From NCBI GenBank assembly GCA_013696975.1, contig JACCXO010000048.1, positions 1-32,890 on the forward strand: a DNA stretch of 32,890 nt. The letters are read 5' to 3'. Within the stretch, counting starts at the first letter, position 1. Every line of letters starts with the position of its first letter. The position numbers were made by a program, and so were the translations under genes. Origin of the DNA: Nocardioidaceae bacterium. Lineage in GTDB: Bacteria; Actinomycetota; Actinomycetes; Propionibacteriales; Nocardioidaceae. Below the pieces are notes generated by a model. It was not told where the DNA came from. It was given only the letters and a program-made list of their open reading frames with translations, and did no database searches. Positions 20,586-28,485 of the stretch are shown here, piece by piece.

Positions 20586-21089
20586 TCAGCTGCGCGAGCT
20601 GTCGAAGTAGACGAGGCGGTACTTGCCGATCTGCACCTCGTCACCTCCCGACAAGAGCACCTCGTCGATGCGGTCACGATTGACATAGGTGCCGTTGAGA
20701 CTGCCCACGTCTGCCACCAGATAGCCGTCCGACGTACGCCGGAAAACCGCGTGGCGACGGCTCACCGTGACGTCATCAAGGAAGATCTCACTGTCGGGAT
20801 GGCGCCCGGCGGAGACCTCATCGGTGTCGAGCAGGAATCGGCTTCCGGCGCTGGGTCCCCGTTGCACTACGAGCAGCGCACTGCCGGAGGGAAGCGCTTC
20901 GACGGCAGCCTCCTCGGCTGGAGAAAGCTGACTCTCCGCCTCCAGCTCGGCACGGTCAGGAGCCCCGAACCGGATCGTCGAGGTGGATTCGACCGCCCGC
21001 TCGGTGGCGACCAGACGATGCCCACACTGCGCGCAGAACCTCGCCCCGTCGGGATTCTCGTGACCACACTCGGTGCAGAACGGCATCAA
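20586..21089 (-). CDS. FHA-domain protein with N-terminal zinc ribbon (GarA/OdhI-like)
   Basis: MPFCTECGHENPDGARFCAQCGHRL (two CxxC), VESTSTIRF segment, FHA core AGRHPDSEIFLDDVTVSRRHAVFRR...VADVGSLNGTYVNRDRID. Confidence 0.9.
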   Translation of the reverse strand: MMPFCTECGHENPDGARFCAQCGHRLVATERAVESTSTIRFGAPDRAELEAESQLSPAEEAAVEALPSGSALLVVQRGPSAGSRFLLDTDEVSAGRHPDSEIFLDDVTVSRRHAVFRRTSDGYLVADVGSLNGTYVNRDRIDEVLLSGGDEVQIGKYRLVYFDSSRS

Positions 21090-21136
21090 AGCCTCCTCGC
21101 GCGACCAAGCGCGCCGATTAGTTTTCTTGCCACTGT

Positions 21137-21520
21137 CTAGCTCGAGGCTATCGTGGCTTCGTAGTCGCTCGCGCTCAGCAGTCCCTCGAGCTGCGAATCA
21201 TCCGAGAGACGGATCTCAACGATCCACCCTTCACCGTAGGCATCGCTGTTGCACAGCTCCGGCGCTGACTCCAGTTGCTCGTTGCGCGCGGTGACCGTGC
21301 CATCGACCGGCGCGAACAGGTCACTCACACTCTTGGTCGACTCGAGCTCACCCATCGGCGCACCGGCCTCGACGTCGACTCCAACCTCGGGCAGGTGGAC
21401 GTAGACGATGTCGCCCAACGACTCCTGAGCGAAGTCAGTGATGCCGACGCGGACGGCTCCGTCGGACACCTCTTTCACCCACTCGTGCTCCGCGGTGTAC
21501 TTGAGGTCTTGCGGGTTCAC
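21137..21520 (-). CDS. gcvH: Glycine cleavage system H protein
   Basis: LKYTAEHEWVKEVSDGAVRVGITDFAQESLGDIVYVHLPEVG...MGELESTKSVSDLFAPVDG (lipoyl Lys), ...EGWIVEI. Confidence 0.96.
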   Translation of the reverse strand: MNPQDLKYTAEHEWVKEVSDGAVRVGITDFAQESLGDIVYVHLPEVGVDVEAGAPMGELESTKSVSDLFAPVDGTVTARNEQLESAPELCNSDAYGEGWIVEIRLSDDSQLEGLLSASDYEATIASS

Positions 21521-21538
21521 ACGAGCTCCTTGGTCAGA

Positions 21539-22264
21539 TCAGCCTTCGGTCGGCTGAGAGTACTCAGGCGCGTCGATGGAATGCAACGATCCCACCTCGA
21601 CTAGATCGGCCTCCTCGACCGTGACCGCGCCCCCGAGCCGCTCGATCTCGTCGGCGAGTCCACCGGGGAAGACGATTGCCTCGCTGAGCGTGTGCGAGGA
21701 TCCGATCGCATCGATGAGGTACGGCGGTCGCACGGTCACTCCGTCGACCATGACCTGACCGTCTCGCTCGGTGAAGGACGTCGACGCGACCACGCGGACC
21801 GTGTCGTTGATCTCGATTGCCTCGGCACCAGCGTCTCGCAGCTCCTCAACTCCGTTGAGCAGGCTGGCGGCAGTCACCGCGACACTGGGGTCGGTGATGG
21901 CAATGGTGACGCCGGGCCCCGTCGCAGCGACGGTCCCCGTGAGCACCTCGAGCACTTCCAGGCGATCGCGGGCCTCGTCGACAGCGACTTGGCGACGTTC
22001 GGAGCTGGAGAGCAGCTCGCCACGAGTGCGCTCGAGCTCGTCGATCTGGGACTGGGTCCGTTCGGCCGCCGCTGACAAAGAACCCAGCAGCTGGATGAGG
22101 CTCTCGCGGCCCTGGCCGCTGTAGTCATCGTCTTCCCGGGTCAGTCGCATCTGGGCGACGGCGGCGAAACCGAGCGCGGCCAGCAAGACGGCGACGACAA
22201 GCTGGCTTCGATGCGTTCGCTTGGTCGGCACTGAGGAGGGGGGCGCAGGCTGCTCAGGCATGGA
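21539..22264 (-). CDS. DUF881 family protein
   Basis: Single N-terminal TM, then coiled coil and GVTIAITDPSVAVTAASLLNGVEELRDAGAEAIEINDTVRVVASTSF...PPYLIDAIG. Likely start is MPEQPAPPSSVPTKRTHRS near 22262; the ORF-track start is 22363. Confidence 0.85.
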   Translation of the reverse strand, partial: SMPEQPAPPSSVPTKRTHRSQLVVAVLLAALGFAAVAQMRLTREDDDYSGQGRESLIQLLGSLSAAAERTQSQIDELERTRGELLSSSERRQVAVDEARDRLEVLEVLTGTVAATGPGVTIAITDPSVAVTAASLLNGVEELRDAGAEAIEINDTVRVVASTSFTERDGQVMVDGVTVRPPYLIDAIGSSHTLSEAIVFPGGLADEIERLGGAVTVEEADLVEVGSLHSIDAPEYSQPTEG

Positions 22265-22586
22265 ACACATGCCTTCGGATCGCGGCGACGTTGGAAAAGA
22301 TTCGGATGCCGAGTACGACGATAACGCCCGTCGAAAGCTGTCCACCCACGCCGAGCTGGTCACCGAGATAGACGATGAGCGCCGCGATCAAGACGTTGGA
22401 GACAAACGAGATGACGAACACCTTGTCGTCGAAGACGCCGTCCAGGTGTGCGCGCAGGCCGCCGAACACCGCATCCAGGGCAGCCACGACAGCGATCGGC
22501 AGATATGGTTGCAGCGCTATCGGGATCGACGGCTCCAGTAGCAAGCCCGCTAGCACCCCCAGTGCCAGCCCGAAGACAGCGATCAC
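22254..22586 (-). CDS. sbp: Small basic protein Sbp (DUF1290 family)
   Basis: IAVFGLALGVLAGLLLEPSIPIALQPYLPIAVVAALDAVFGGLRAHLDGVFDDKVFVISFVSNVLIAALIVYLGDQLGVGGQLSTGVIVVLGIRIFSN. Confidence 0.93.
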   Translation of the reverse strand: MIAVFGLALGVLAGLLLEPSIPIALQPYLPIAVVAALDAVFGGLRAHLDGVFDDKVFVISFVSNVLIAALIVYLGDQLGVGGQLSTGVIVVLGIRIFSNVAAIRRHVFHA

Positions 22587-23437
22587 GATGCCGCCTCCGC
22601 TACGGCGTACAACAGGCGGTCGCGCGCGTCCCCCGGGATGCTCACCTTTTCCTTGGCCGCAACGTCGAACTGAATGCCGAAGTTGGCCTCGAGGTCGAGC
22701 CAGATCTGGCCGGCGCGAGTCTCGAGCAGTCGGGCCGGCATCGTGTCAGGGTTTCCGATGGCCTCGATGACGTACGGCGGTGTCAGCGACCGGTAGTCGA
22801 CGGTGATCGCCTCACCGGCGAAACGAATCGCGGTCAAGCTCGTCAAGCGGTGCCCATCGACGGCTACCGCCTCAGCGCCCGCCTGCCACAGACCGTTGGC
22901 GAGCAGCTGCAAGTCGGTATCGAGGATCACACCGCCAGAAGTCCCGACGGAGTAGCCGGCGTCATCCACGGTGACCGCCACACCGGGTCCGGTCACCGCG
23001 ATTGTGCCTGCGTCGACCCCGAGCCCGGTCAACTGGCCGGCCAGCTTGCGGTCATCGGCCATGCTCGCGGTCATCCGTTGCTGCAACGTCGCGACCTCGT
23101 CACTCAGCGAGGCCAGATTCGCCTGCTGGTCATCGAGTTTGTGGTGGTTGTTCTCTATCTGCTCGATCAGCTTTGCTCGCTCGACCGCTACCAAGGGCTG
23201 GTCCTGGTCCGTCTTCAACGCCGACAGACCGACCATCAATCCGAACAACAGCAACACCGACACAGCGCCGATGCGCCACCCCGGTGGCGAGTCCCCCACA
23301 CGCGCACCCCGACGCCGGGCGACGTCCAGGTAGTCCTGGTCGAGCGTTTGCGTCATGACTTGCGTCAGGAGCCCTGTATATGGCTCCTCGACGGCACCAT
23401 GATCGTCGTCCCGGAAACGGTCGTCGCGGTGCGTCAT
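22583..23437 (-). CDS. DUF881 family protein (second copy)
   Basis: AVSVLLLFGLMVGLSALKTDQDQP...GVAVTVDDAGYSVGTSGGVILDTDLQLLANGLWQAGAEAVAVDGHRLTSLTAIRFAG...PPYVIEAIG; start inside the 23542 ORF, likely MTHRDDRFRDDD. Confidence 0.87.
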   Translation of the reverse strand: MTHRDDRFRDDDHGAVEEPYTGLLTQVMTQTLDQDYLDVARRRGARVGDSPPGWRIGAVSVLLLFGLMVGLSALKTDQDQPLVAVERAKLIEQIENNHHKLDDQQANLASLSDEVATLQQRMTASMADDRKLAGQLTGLGVDAGTIAVTGPGVAVTVDDAGYSVGTSGGVILDTDLQLLANGLWQAGAEAVAVDGHRLTSLTAIRFAGEAITVDYRSLTPPYVIEAIGNPDTMPARLLETRAGQIWLDLEANFGIQFDVAAKEKVSIPGDARDRLLYAVAEAAS

Positions 23438-24075
23438 GGCTGCCCTGGCAACCTTGGCATCCGCATCAGCTGCACCACCTGATAGGCGTAGAGGACACCA
23501 GCCCACCAGTAGAGCCCCGTCCCCCAGATCGCGAACGCCCATCCGAACACATCGGCAAGCGTCGCAAGCCGGCCTTCGCTGTCACCAAGCAGGAGCAGCG
23601 GGAAGGCGTACAATAGCGCGGCGGTGGCCGCCTTGCCGAGGAAGTGAACCGGCAGGGCACTGTAGCCTCGGGTACGCAGAAACGGCACCAAGGAGAACAA
23701 GAGGATGTCACGCATCGGCAACATCACCGCCAGCCACCACGGGATGATGTCGCGCAAGGCCAGTCCGATGACGACAGCCAAGATGTAGAGGCGGTCCGCC
23801 ACCGGATCGAGGATCTGCCCGAGCTTCGAAGCCTGGTTCAGGGTGCGTGCCAACATGCCGTCGAGCCAGTCGGTGATACCCGAGACCATGAGCAGCACCA
23901 GCGCCCAGCCGTCCTCCTCAGGCACGAGAACCAGCCACAAGAAAAGCGGGACACCGCAAAGCCGAGCGATGCTCAAAACGTTGGGCAGGGTGAGGATCCG
24001 GTCTGTGACCTCCCTCGGCCCCTCAGCCACGCACGCCTCCGATTCGCCGGCTTCTCGCGACCTGGCCCCCGTCAC
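23434..24075 (-). CDS. CDP-alcohol phosphatidyltransferase family protein (PgsA2-like by synteny)
   Basis: SGITDWLDGMLARTLNQASKLGQILDPVADRLYI = D-x2-DG-x2-AR-x8-G-x3-D-x3-D motif. Confidence 0.92.
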   Translation of the reverse strand: MTGARSREAGESEACVAEGPREVTDRILTLPNVLSIARLCGVPLFLWLVLVPEEDGWALVLLMVSGITDWLDGMLARTLNQASKLGQILDPVADRLYILAVVIGLALRDIIPWWLAVMLPMRDILLFSLVPFLRTRGYSALPVHFLGKAATAALLYAFPLLLLGDSEGRLATLADVFGWAFAIWGTGLYWWAGVLYAYQVVQLMRMPRLPGQP

Positions 24076-24102
24076 ACCGAAACCTTAGTACGTCGAATCC
24101 CG

Positions 24103-25359
24103 CTAGGAGCCCTGGTCGTTTCCGTCCGTTGCGGACTGCATGCCGTTGGCCCACGACCAGGCATACGCGCCGTCGTCGCTCGCCAATGCCGCCTCTCCCA
24201 GATCGAGAGGCCGGAAGGTGTCGACCATAACGGCCAGCTCGTCGAAATAGTCGACACCGATCGACCGCTCGTAGGCGCCGGTCTGGGGGCCGTGTGCGTG
24301 TCCGCCTGGGTGGACAGTGATTGAGCCCTTGCTGATCCCGGAGCCCTTGCGGGCCTCGTAGTCGCCGTCCACGTAGAACATGATCTCGTCGCTGTCGACG
24401 TTCGAGTGGTAGTAGGGCACCGGGATGGAGAGCGGGTGGTAGTCGACCTTGCGCGGCACGAAGTTACAGACCACGAAGTTGTAAGCCTCGAACACCTGGT
24501 GGACGGGCGGCGGCTGGTGCACGCGACCAGTGATGGGTTCGAAGTCGGAGACGTTGAATGCGTAGGGGTAAAGGCAACCATCCCAGCCCACCACGTCGAA
24601 CGGGTGGAACGGATAGGTGTAGACGGTGCCGACGACACCGCCAGGGCCGTTGCCGCGGTGCTTGATGAGAACCTGAGTCTGTCCGTCGGGGTCTGCCCCG
24701 ACATCAGCGGCCAGCAGCGGGCCATCCGGCCCACGCAGGTCACGCTCGCAATAGGGCGCGTGCTCCAGCAGCTGGCCGAACCTCGAGAGGTAACGCTTGG
24801 GCGGAGTGATATGCGAGTTGGCCTCGATGCAATAGATCCTCAGCGCTTCGTCCCCCGTCTCGGGCAGCCAACGATGGGTGGTCGCCCTCGGGATGATGAC
24901 GTAGTCACCTTCACCAACCTCGAAGCTGCCGAAGATGGTCTCGACCCGGGCGCGCCCCCGTTCGACATACAGGCACTCGTCACCGATGCCGTTGCGGTAA
25001 AGGGGTGACGGCGCCGCTGCGACGACATAACTGATGCGGACGTCAGGGTTGCCCAAGATCAACCGGCGACCGGTGACCGCGTCGACAGCCGACACGTCGT
25101 CGGAGTCGAAAAGGTCGTGCAGCTTGAGGTGCAGCGGCTTCAGCGGGTGGTTGGGCACAGTCGACAGGTCGCCTACCTGCCAGTCGGCCGCGTCGATGAT
25201 CCGCGAGGGCAGGTTCCGGTGGTACAGCAAGGAGGAATCGGAGGTGAAGCCCTCCTCCCCCATCAGCTCCTCGAAGGCCAGGGCGCTGCCGTCGCCGTCG
25301 GGTCGGTGTTGGGTATGCCGTTTGGGCGGGATGGACCCGACCAACCGATAGTGCGCCAT
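24103..25359 (-). CDS. hmgA: Homogentisate 1,2-dioxygenase
   Basis: 418 aa; cupin: NVDSDEIMFYVDGDYEARKGSGISKGSITVHPGGHAHGPQTGAYE and VDYHPLSIPVPYYHSNVDSDE. Confidence 0.88.
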   Translation of the reverse strand: MAHYRLVGSIPPKRHTQHRPDGDGSALAFEELMGEEGFTSDSSLLYHRNLPSRIIDAADWQVGDLSTVPNHPLKPLHLKLHDLFDSDDVSAVDAVTGRRLILGNPDVRISYVVAAAPSPLYRNGIGDECLYVERGRARVETIFGSFEVGEGDYVIIPRATTHRWLPETGDEALRIYCIEANSHITPPKRYLSRFGQLLEHAPYCERDLRGPDGPLLAADVGADPDGQTQVLIKHRGNGPGGVVGTVYTYPFHPFDVVGWDGCLYPYAFNVSDFEPITGRVHQPPPVHQVFEAYNFVVCNFVPRKVDYHPLSIPVPYYHSNVDSDEIMFYVDGDYEARKGSGISKGSITVHPGGHAHGPQTGAYERSIGVDYFDELAVMVDTFRPLDLGEAALASDDGAYAWSWANGMQSATDGNDQGS

Positions 25360-25459
25360 GGCAGCTTCACTCTCCTGTGCAACGAGCCTGCTTCTCGACG
25401 TCCGCCAGCCGGACGGGTGCGTCTCACTTTCACTCTCAAGATTGCAGTAGGTTGCTCTG

Positions 25460-26284
25460 GTGTCAAAGCCCTACTCGCATACGCGTGCCCTGTTCACGCG
25501 GCTGTTCGATGACGCGGCCATGTTCCCACCCGGGAGCGCCAGCGCGGCTGACGCCGTGACCCAACACCTCGAGCATCGCTCAACCGACTATGCGGACCTG
25601 GTCGGACCCCTCCTCGTGCATGTCGACCGATGGGGTGAATTCGCCACTGCCCACCGACAGGCGGGCTCCCCCGAGCTCGATGTCGTCATCATCGGCTCAG
25701 CTTCCGCTGAACCCGTCGACACCAGCGGTATTGCCGTCGTCGGCCACGAGGTGGCCGCTCCGCTGAGATCGCCGGAGGCCGGTTCTCACCGGCCTGTCGC
25801 GGTCGAGCTCGCGCCTCAGGGGGCTCTCGAACAGAACCTCACAGAACTGGCCCGGATGCGTCAGGGCGGTGCGCCGGTGATCGGCAAGTTTCGAACGGGA
25901 GGCACCTCACTCGAGGCGTTCCCCTCGCAAACCCAGCTGGCGAACCTCATCTGCTCGACCGTGGATCACGGTGTCCCCGTCAAGTTCACGGCCGGCCTGC
26001 ACCACGCTCTCCGCCATACCGACGAGACGACAGGTTTCGACCATCACGGGTTCCTCAACATCGCGGTCGCCATCAGGGCTGCGCATCTCGGCTTCGATGC
26101 CGCGGAGGCGAGCATGATCTTGGGGATACGAGATTCGGAAGCCCTGGTTGGCCAGGTGGCTGCCTGGACTCGAGATGACATCGCCACCGTCCGCTCGACT
26201 TTCACTTCCTTCGGCTGTTGCGGCGTGAGAGACCCCATCGCCGAGGCGGCTGCGCTCGGCCTGCTGTCCCAGGAGAGTGCGTGA
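25460..26284 (+). CDS. Uncharacterised conserved protein coupled to fumarylacetoacetase
   Basis: 274 aa, GTG start; LFDDAAMFPPGSAS, GGAPVIGKFRTGGTSLEAFPSQTQLANLICSTVDHGVPVKFTAGLHHALRHTDETTGFDHHGFLN; stop overlaps the next gene's GTG start. Confidence 0.85.
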   Translation: MSKPYSHTRALFTRLFDDAAMFPPGSASAADAVTQHLEHRSTDYADLVGPLLVHVDRWGEFATAHRQAGSPELDVVIIGSASAEPVDTSGIAVVGHEVAAPLRSPEAGSHRPVAVELAPQGALEQNLTELARMRQGGAPVIGKFRTGGTSLEAFPSQTQLANLICSTVDHGVPVKFTAGLHHALRHTDETTGFDHHGFLNIAVAIRAAHLGFDAAEASMILGIRDSEALVGQVAAWTRDDIATVRSTFTSFGCCGVRDPIAEAAALGLLSQESA

Positions 26285-27495
26285 CCTGGCTCGACCTGCC
26301 CGACGACTGCCCCTTCGGCATCGAGACGCTGCCTTACGGCGTCTTTCGCCAGGCGACCGACGATCCGCGAGTGGGCGTCAGAATCGGCGAGCAGGTGCTC
26401 GACCTTGCCGCTGTCGCCGCGCACATCGGTCATGAGCATGCGGAAGTCCTCGCCCAGCCGTCCCTGAACCGTCTGATGGCCCTGGGTCCTGCCACCTGTG
26501 GCGAGATCCGCAGCTGGGTGCGGTCACTCTTGGTCGAGAAGTCCCAGCGCGCGATGGTCAGCACTCGCCTGCTCGACGCGAGTGACGTCGTGATGCAGCT
26601 GCCGATCGAGGTGGCAGACTATGTCGACTTCTATGCGAGCGAGTCGCACGCCTCCAACGTCGGGCAGATCTTCCGGCCGGACTCCCCTGCGCTGCCACCG
26701 AACTGGAAGCACCTCCCGATCGGCTACCACGGTCGAGCCGGCACGGTCGTGGTGAGCGGCACTGATGTGGCTCGCCCGCGCGGCCAGCGCCTACCGGCAC
26801 CCGACGATATGCCGGTCTTCGGGCCGTCGACCAAGCTCGACATCGAGTGCGAGGTCGGCTTCGTGGTGGGACAGGCCACCCCGCTCGGCCACTCTGTCGA
26901 GGTGTCCGACGCCCGTGACTACATCTTCGGTGTGGTGCTGCTCAACGACTGGAGCGCCCGAGACATCCAAGCGTGGGAGTACGTCCCCCTCGGGCCGTTC
27001 CTCGGCAAGTCGTTCGCGACGTCTATCTCCGCGTGGGTCGTTCCACTGGAAGCGCTGGACGCAGCCACTGTGCCCTTGCCCGAACAGGATCCCGCTCCCC
27101 TGCCGTATCTGAGCGGAGGTCACACCTCGTTGTTCGCTCTCGACCTACGGCTCGACATCGCCGTCAACGGCCAGGTGATCTCGTCACCTGCGTACCGGGA
27201 CATGTATTGGTCACCAGCGCAGATGCTAGCCCACCTGACCGTTAACGGCGCCAGCCTGCGGGTGGGCGACCTGTTTGCGTCCGGCACGGTGAGTGGGTCG
27301 GAGCGCCTGACCTTCGGCAGCCTGCTCGAGCTCAGCTGGAACGGCACTCAGCCGGTGCAGCTGGGCAACGGTTCGACGCGTGCTTTTCTCGAGGACGGCG
27401 ACGTGGTCACGTTGACGGGTTGGGCCCCTGGAGCGAACGCAGGCCGCGTGACTTTGGGTGAGGTCATGGGCCGCATCGTCGCGTCTCCCGACTGA
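26281..27495 (+). CDS. fahA: Fumarylacetoacetase
   Basis: VTWLDLPDDCPFGIETLPYGVFR..., DYVDFYASESHASNVGQIFRPD...LPPNWKHLPIGYHGRAGTVVVSGT, FVVGQ..., DARDYIFGVVLLNDWSARDIQAWEYVPLGPFLGKSFATSIS. Confidence 0.95.
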   Translation: MTWLDLPDDCPFGIETLPYGVFRQATDDPRVGVRIGEQVLDLAAVAAHIGHEHAEVLAQPSLNRLMALGPATCGEIRSWVRSLLVEKSQRAMVSTRLLDASDVVMQLPIEVADYVDFYASESHASNVGQIFRPDSPALPPNWKHLPIGYHGRAGTVVVSGTDVARPRGQRLPAPDDMPVFGPSTKLDIECEVGFVVGQATPLGHSVEVSDARDYIFGVVLLNDWSARDIQAWEYVPLGPFLGKSFATSISAWVVPLEALDAATVPLPEQDPAPLPYLSGGHTSLFALDLRLDIAVNGQVISSPAYRDMYWSPAQMLAHLTVNGASLRVGDLFASGTVSGSERLTFGSLLELSWNGTQPVQLGNGSTRAFLEDGDVVTLTGWAPGANAGRVTLGEVMGRIVASPD

Positions 27496-27568
27496 TATTG
27501 GCTCTGGTTGAGCAGTAGCCCTTTCTGCGCGCGAGCGCTGCGGGCCGAACATCCGGTACGGTCTGCCC

Positions 27569-28345
27569 ATGGGACAGGCGTGGCTGTTCGGGCTGATGGC
27601 GTCCAGCCCGCTCGTGCTGGGTGCTGTTTGTGGAATACGGCTGCGGCTGCCGGAGTGGGTCCTCGCGGGAATGCTCTCTTTTGCCGCCGGGGCGTTGATC
27701 ACGGCGGTCGCTTACGAGTTGTTCGAAGACTCCTACGAGCAGGGAGGGCTTTGGCGTGCGGGGCTCGGGATGCTCGTCGGAGCGGCCGTCTTCACGGCTT
27801 TGAGCGCGATGCTCGACCGGTGGGCCGAGGCCGACGGTGCGGACGAGGAGGGCAGCGCGAAGCTCGACAAGGACGCGGCCACGACAGAAAGGCCCCCGAC
27901 GGCGGCGTCCGCACATGGCGCGGCCGGCCTCGCCCTGCTCGCTGCCGTCACGCTCGACGGCGTCCCGGAGAATATCGCGCTTGGAGTCTCGCTGAGTGAG
28001 GGCAGCGGTGGGCTCGCGCTGCTCGCGGCCATCTTCGCCTCGAATCTGCCTGAAGCCTTTGTCGGCAGCGCCTCGATGCGCGAACAGGGTCGCTCCACTC
28101 GCTTCATCGTCGGCACCTGGTCGATTGCCGCCGTGCTGCTCATGCTGGCGGTCGTCGTCGGCGCTGGTCCGCTGGCGGCGGCATCCGCGGAGACGATCTC
28201 GCTTCCGTTGGCCTTCGCCGCCGGCGCGGTGCTCGCCTCACTGGCAGACACGCTGATGCCAGAGGCGTATGAGCAGGGAGGGCCGCTGGTAGCGCTGAGT
28301 ACAACGGCGGGCTTTGTGCTCTCCTTCATGCTCGCCACCCTCTGA
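27569..28345 (+). CDS. ZIP family metal transporter
   Basis: HGAAGLALLAAVTLDGVPENIALGVSL (ZIP signature helix) and FASNLPEAFVGSASM; about 8 hydrophobic segments. Confidence 0.88.
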   Translation: MGQAWLFGLMASSPLVLGAVCGIRLRLPEWVLAGMLSFAAGALITAVAYELFEDSYEQGGLWRAGLGMLVGAAVFTALSAMLDRWAEADGADEEGSAKLDKDAATTERPPTAASAHGAAGLALLAAVTLDGVPENIALGVSLSEGSGGLALLAAIFASNLPEAFVGSASMREQGRSTRFIVGTWSIAAVLLMLAVVVGAGPLAAASAETISLPLAFAAGAVLASLADTLMPEAYEQGGPLVALSTTAGFVLSFMLATL

Positions 28346-28485
28346 ACTCGCCGCTCCGTCGGTCCTTCAGCGCGCACCGTCAGAACAACGTCGCTGTCTG
28401 TGCTCGAAACCAGCTTGAAAGCTCCGAAATGCACTACTCTGAGTTGTTGTTGAATTACTAGCTGTGACTAGCTTTCGGAGATTCG

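Noticed and set aside
22448-23482. 344-aa plus-strand ORF
   Set aside because: Antisense to Sbp and DUF881 genes; no motif support.
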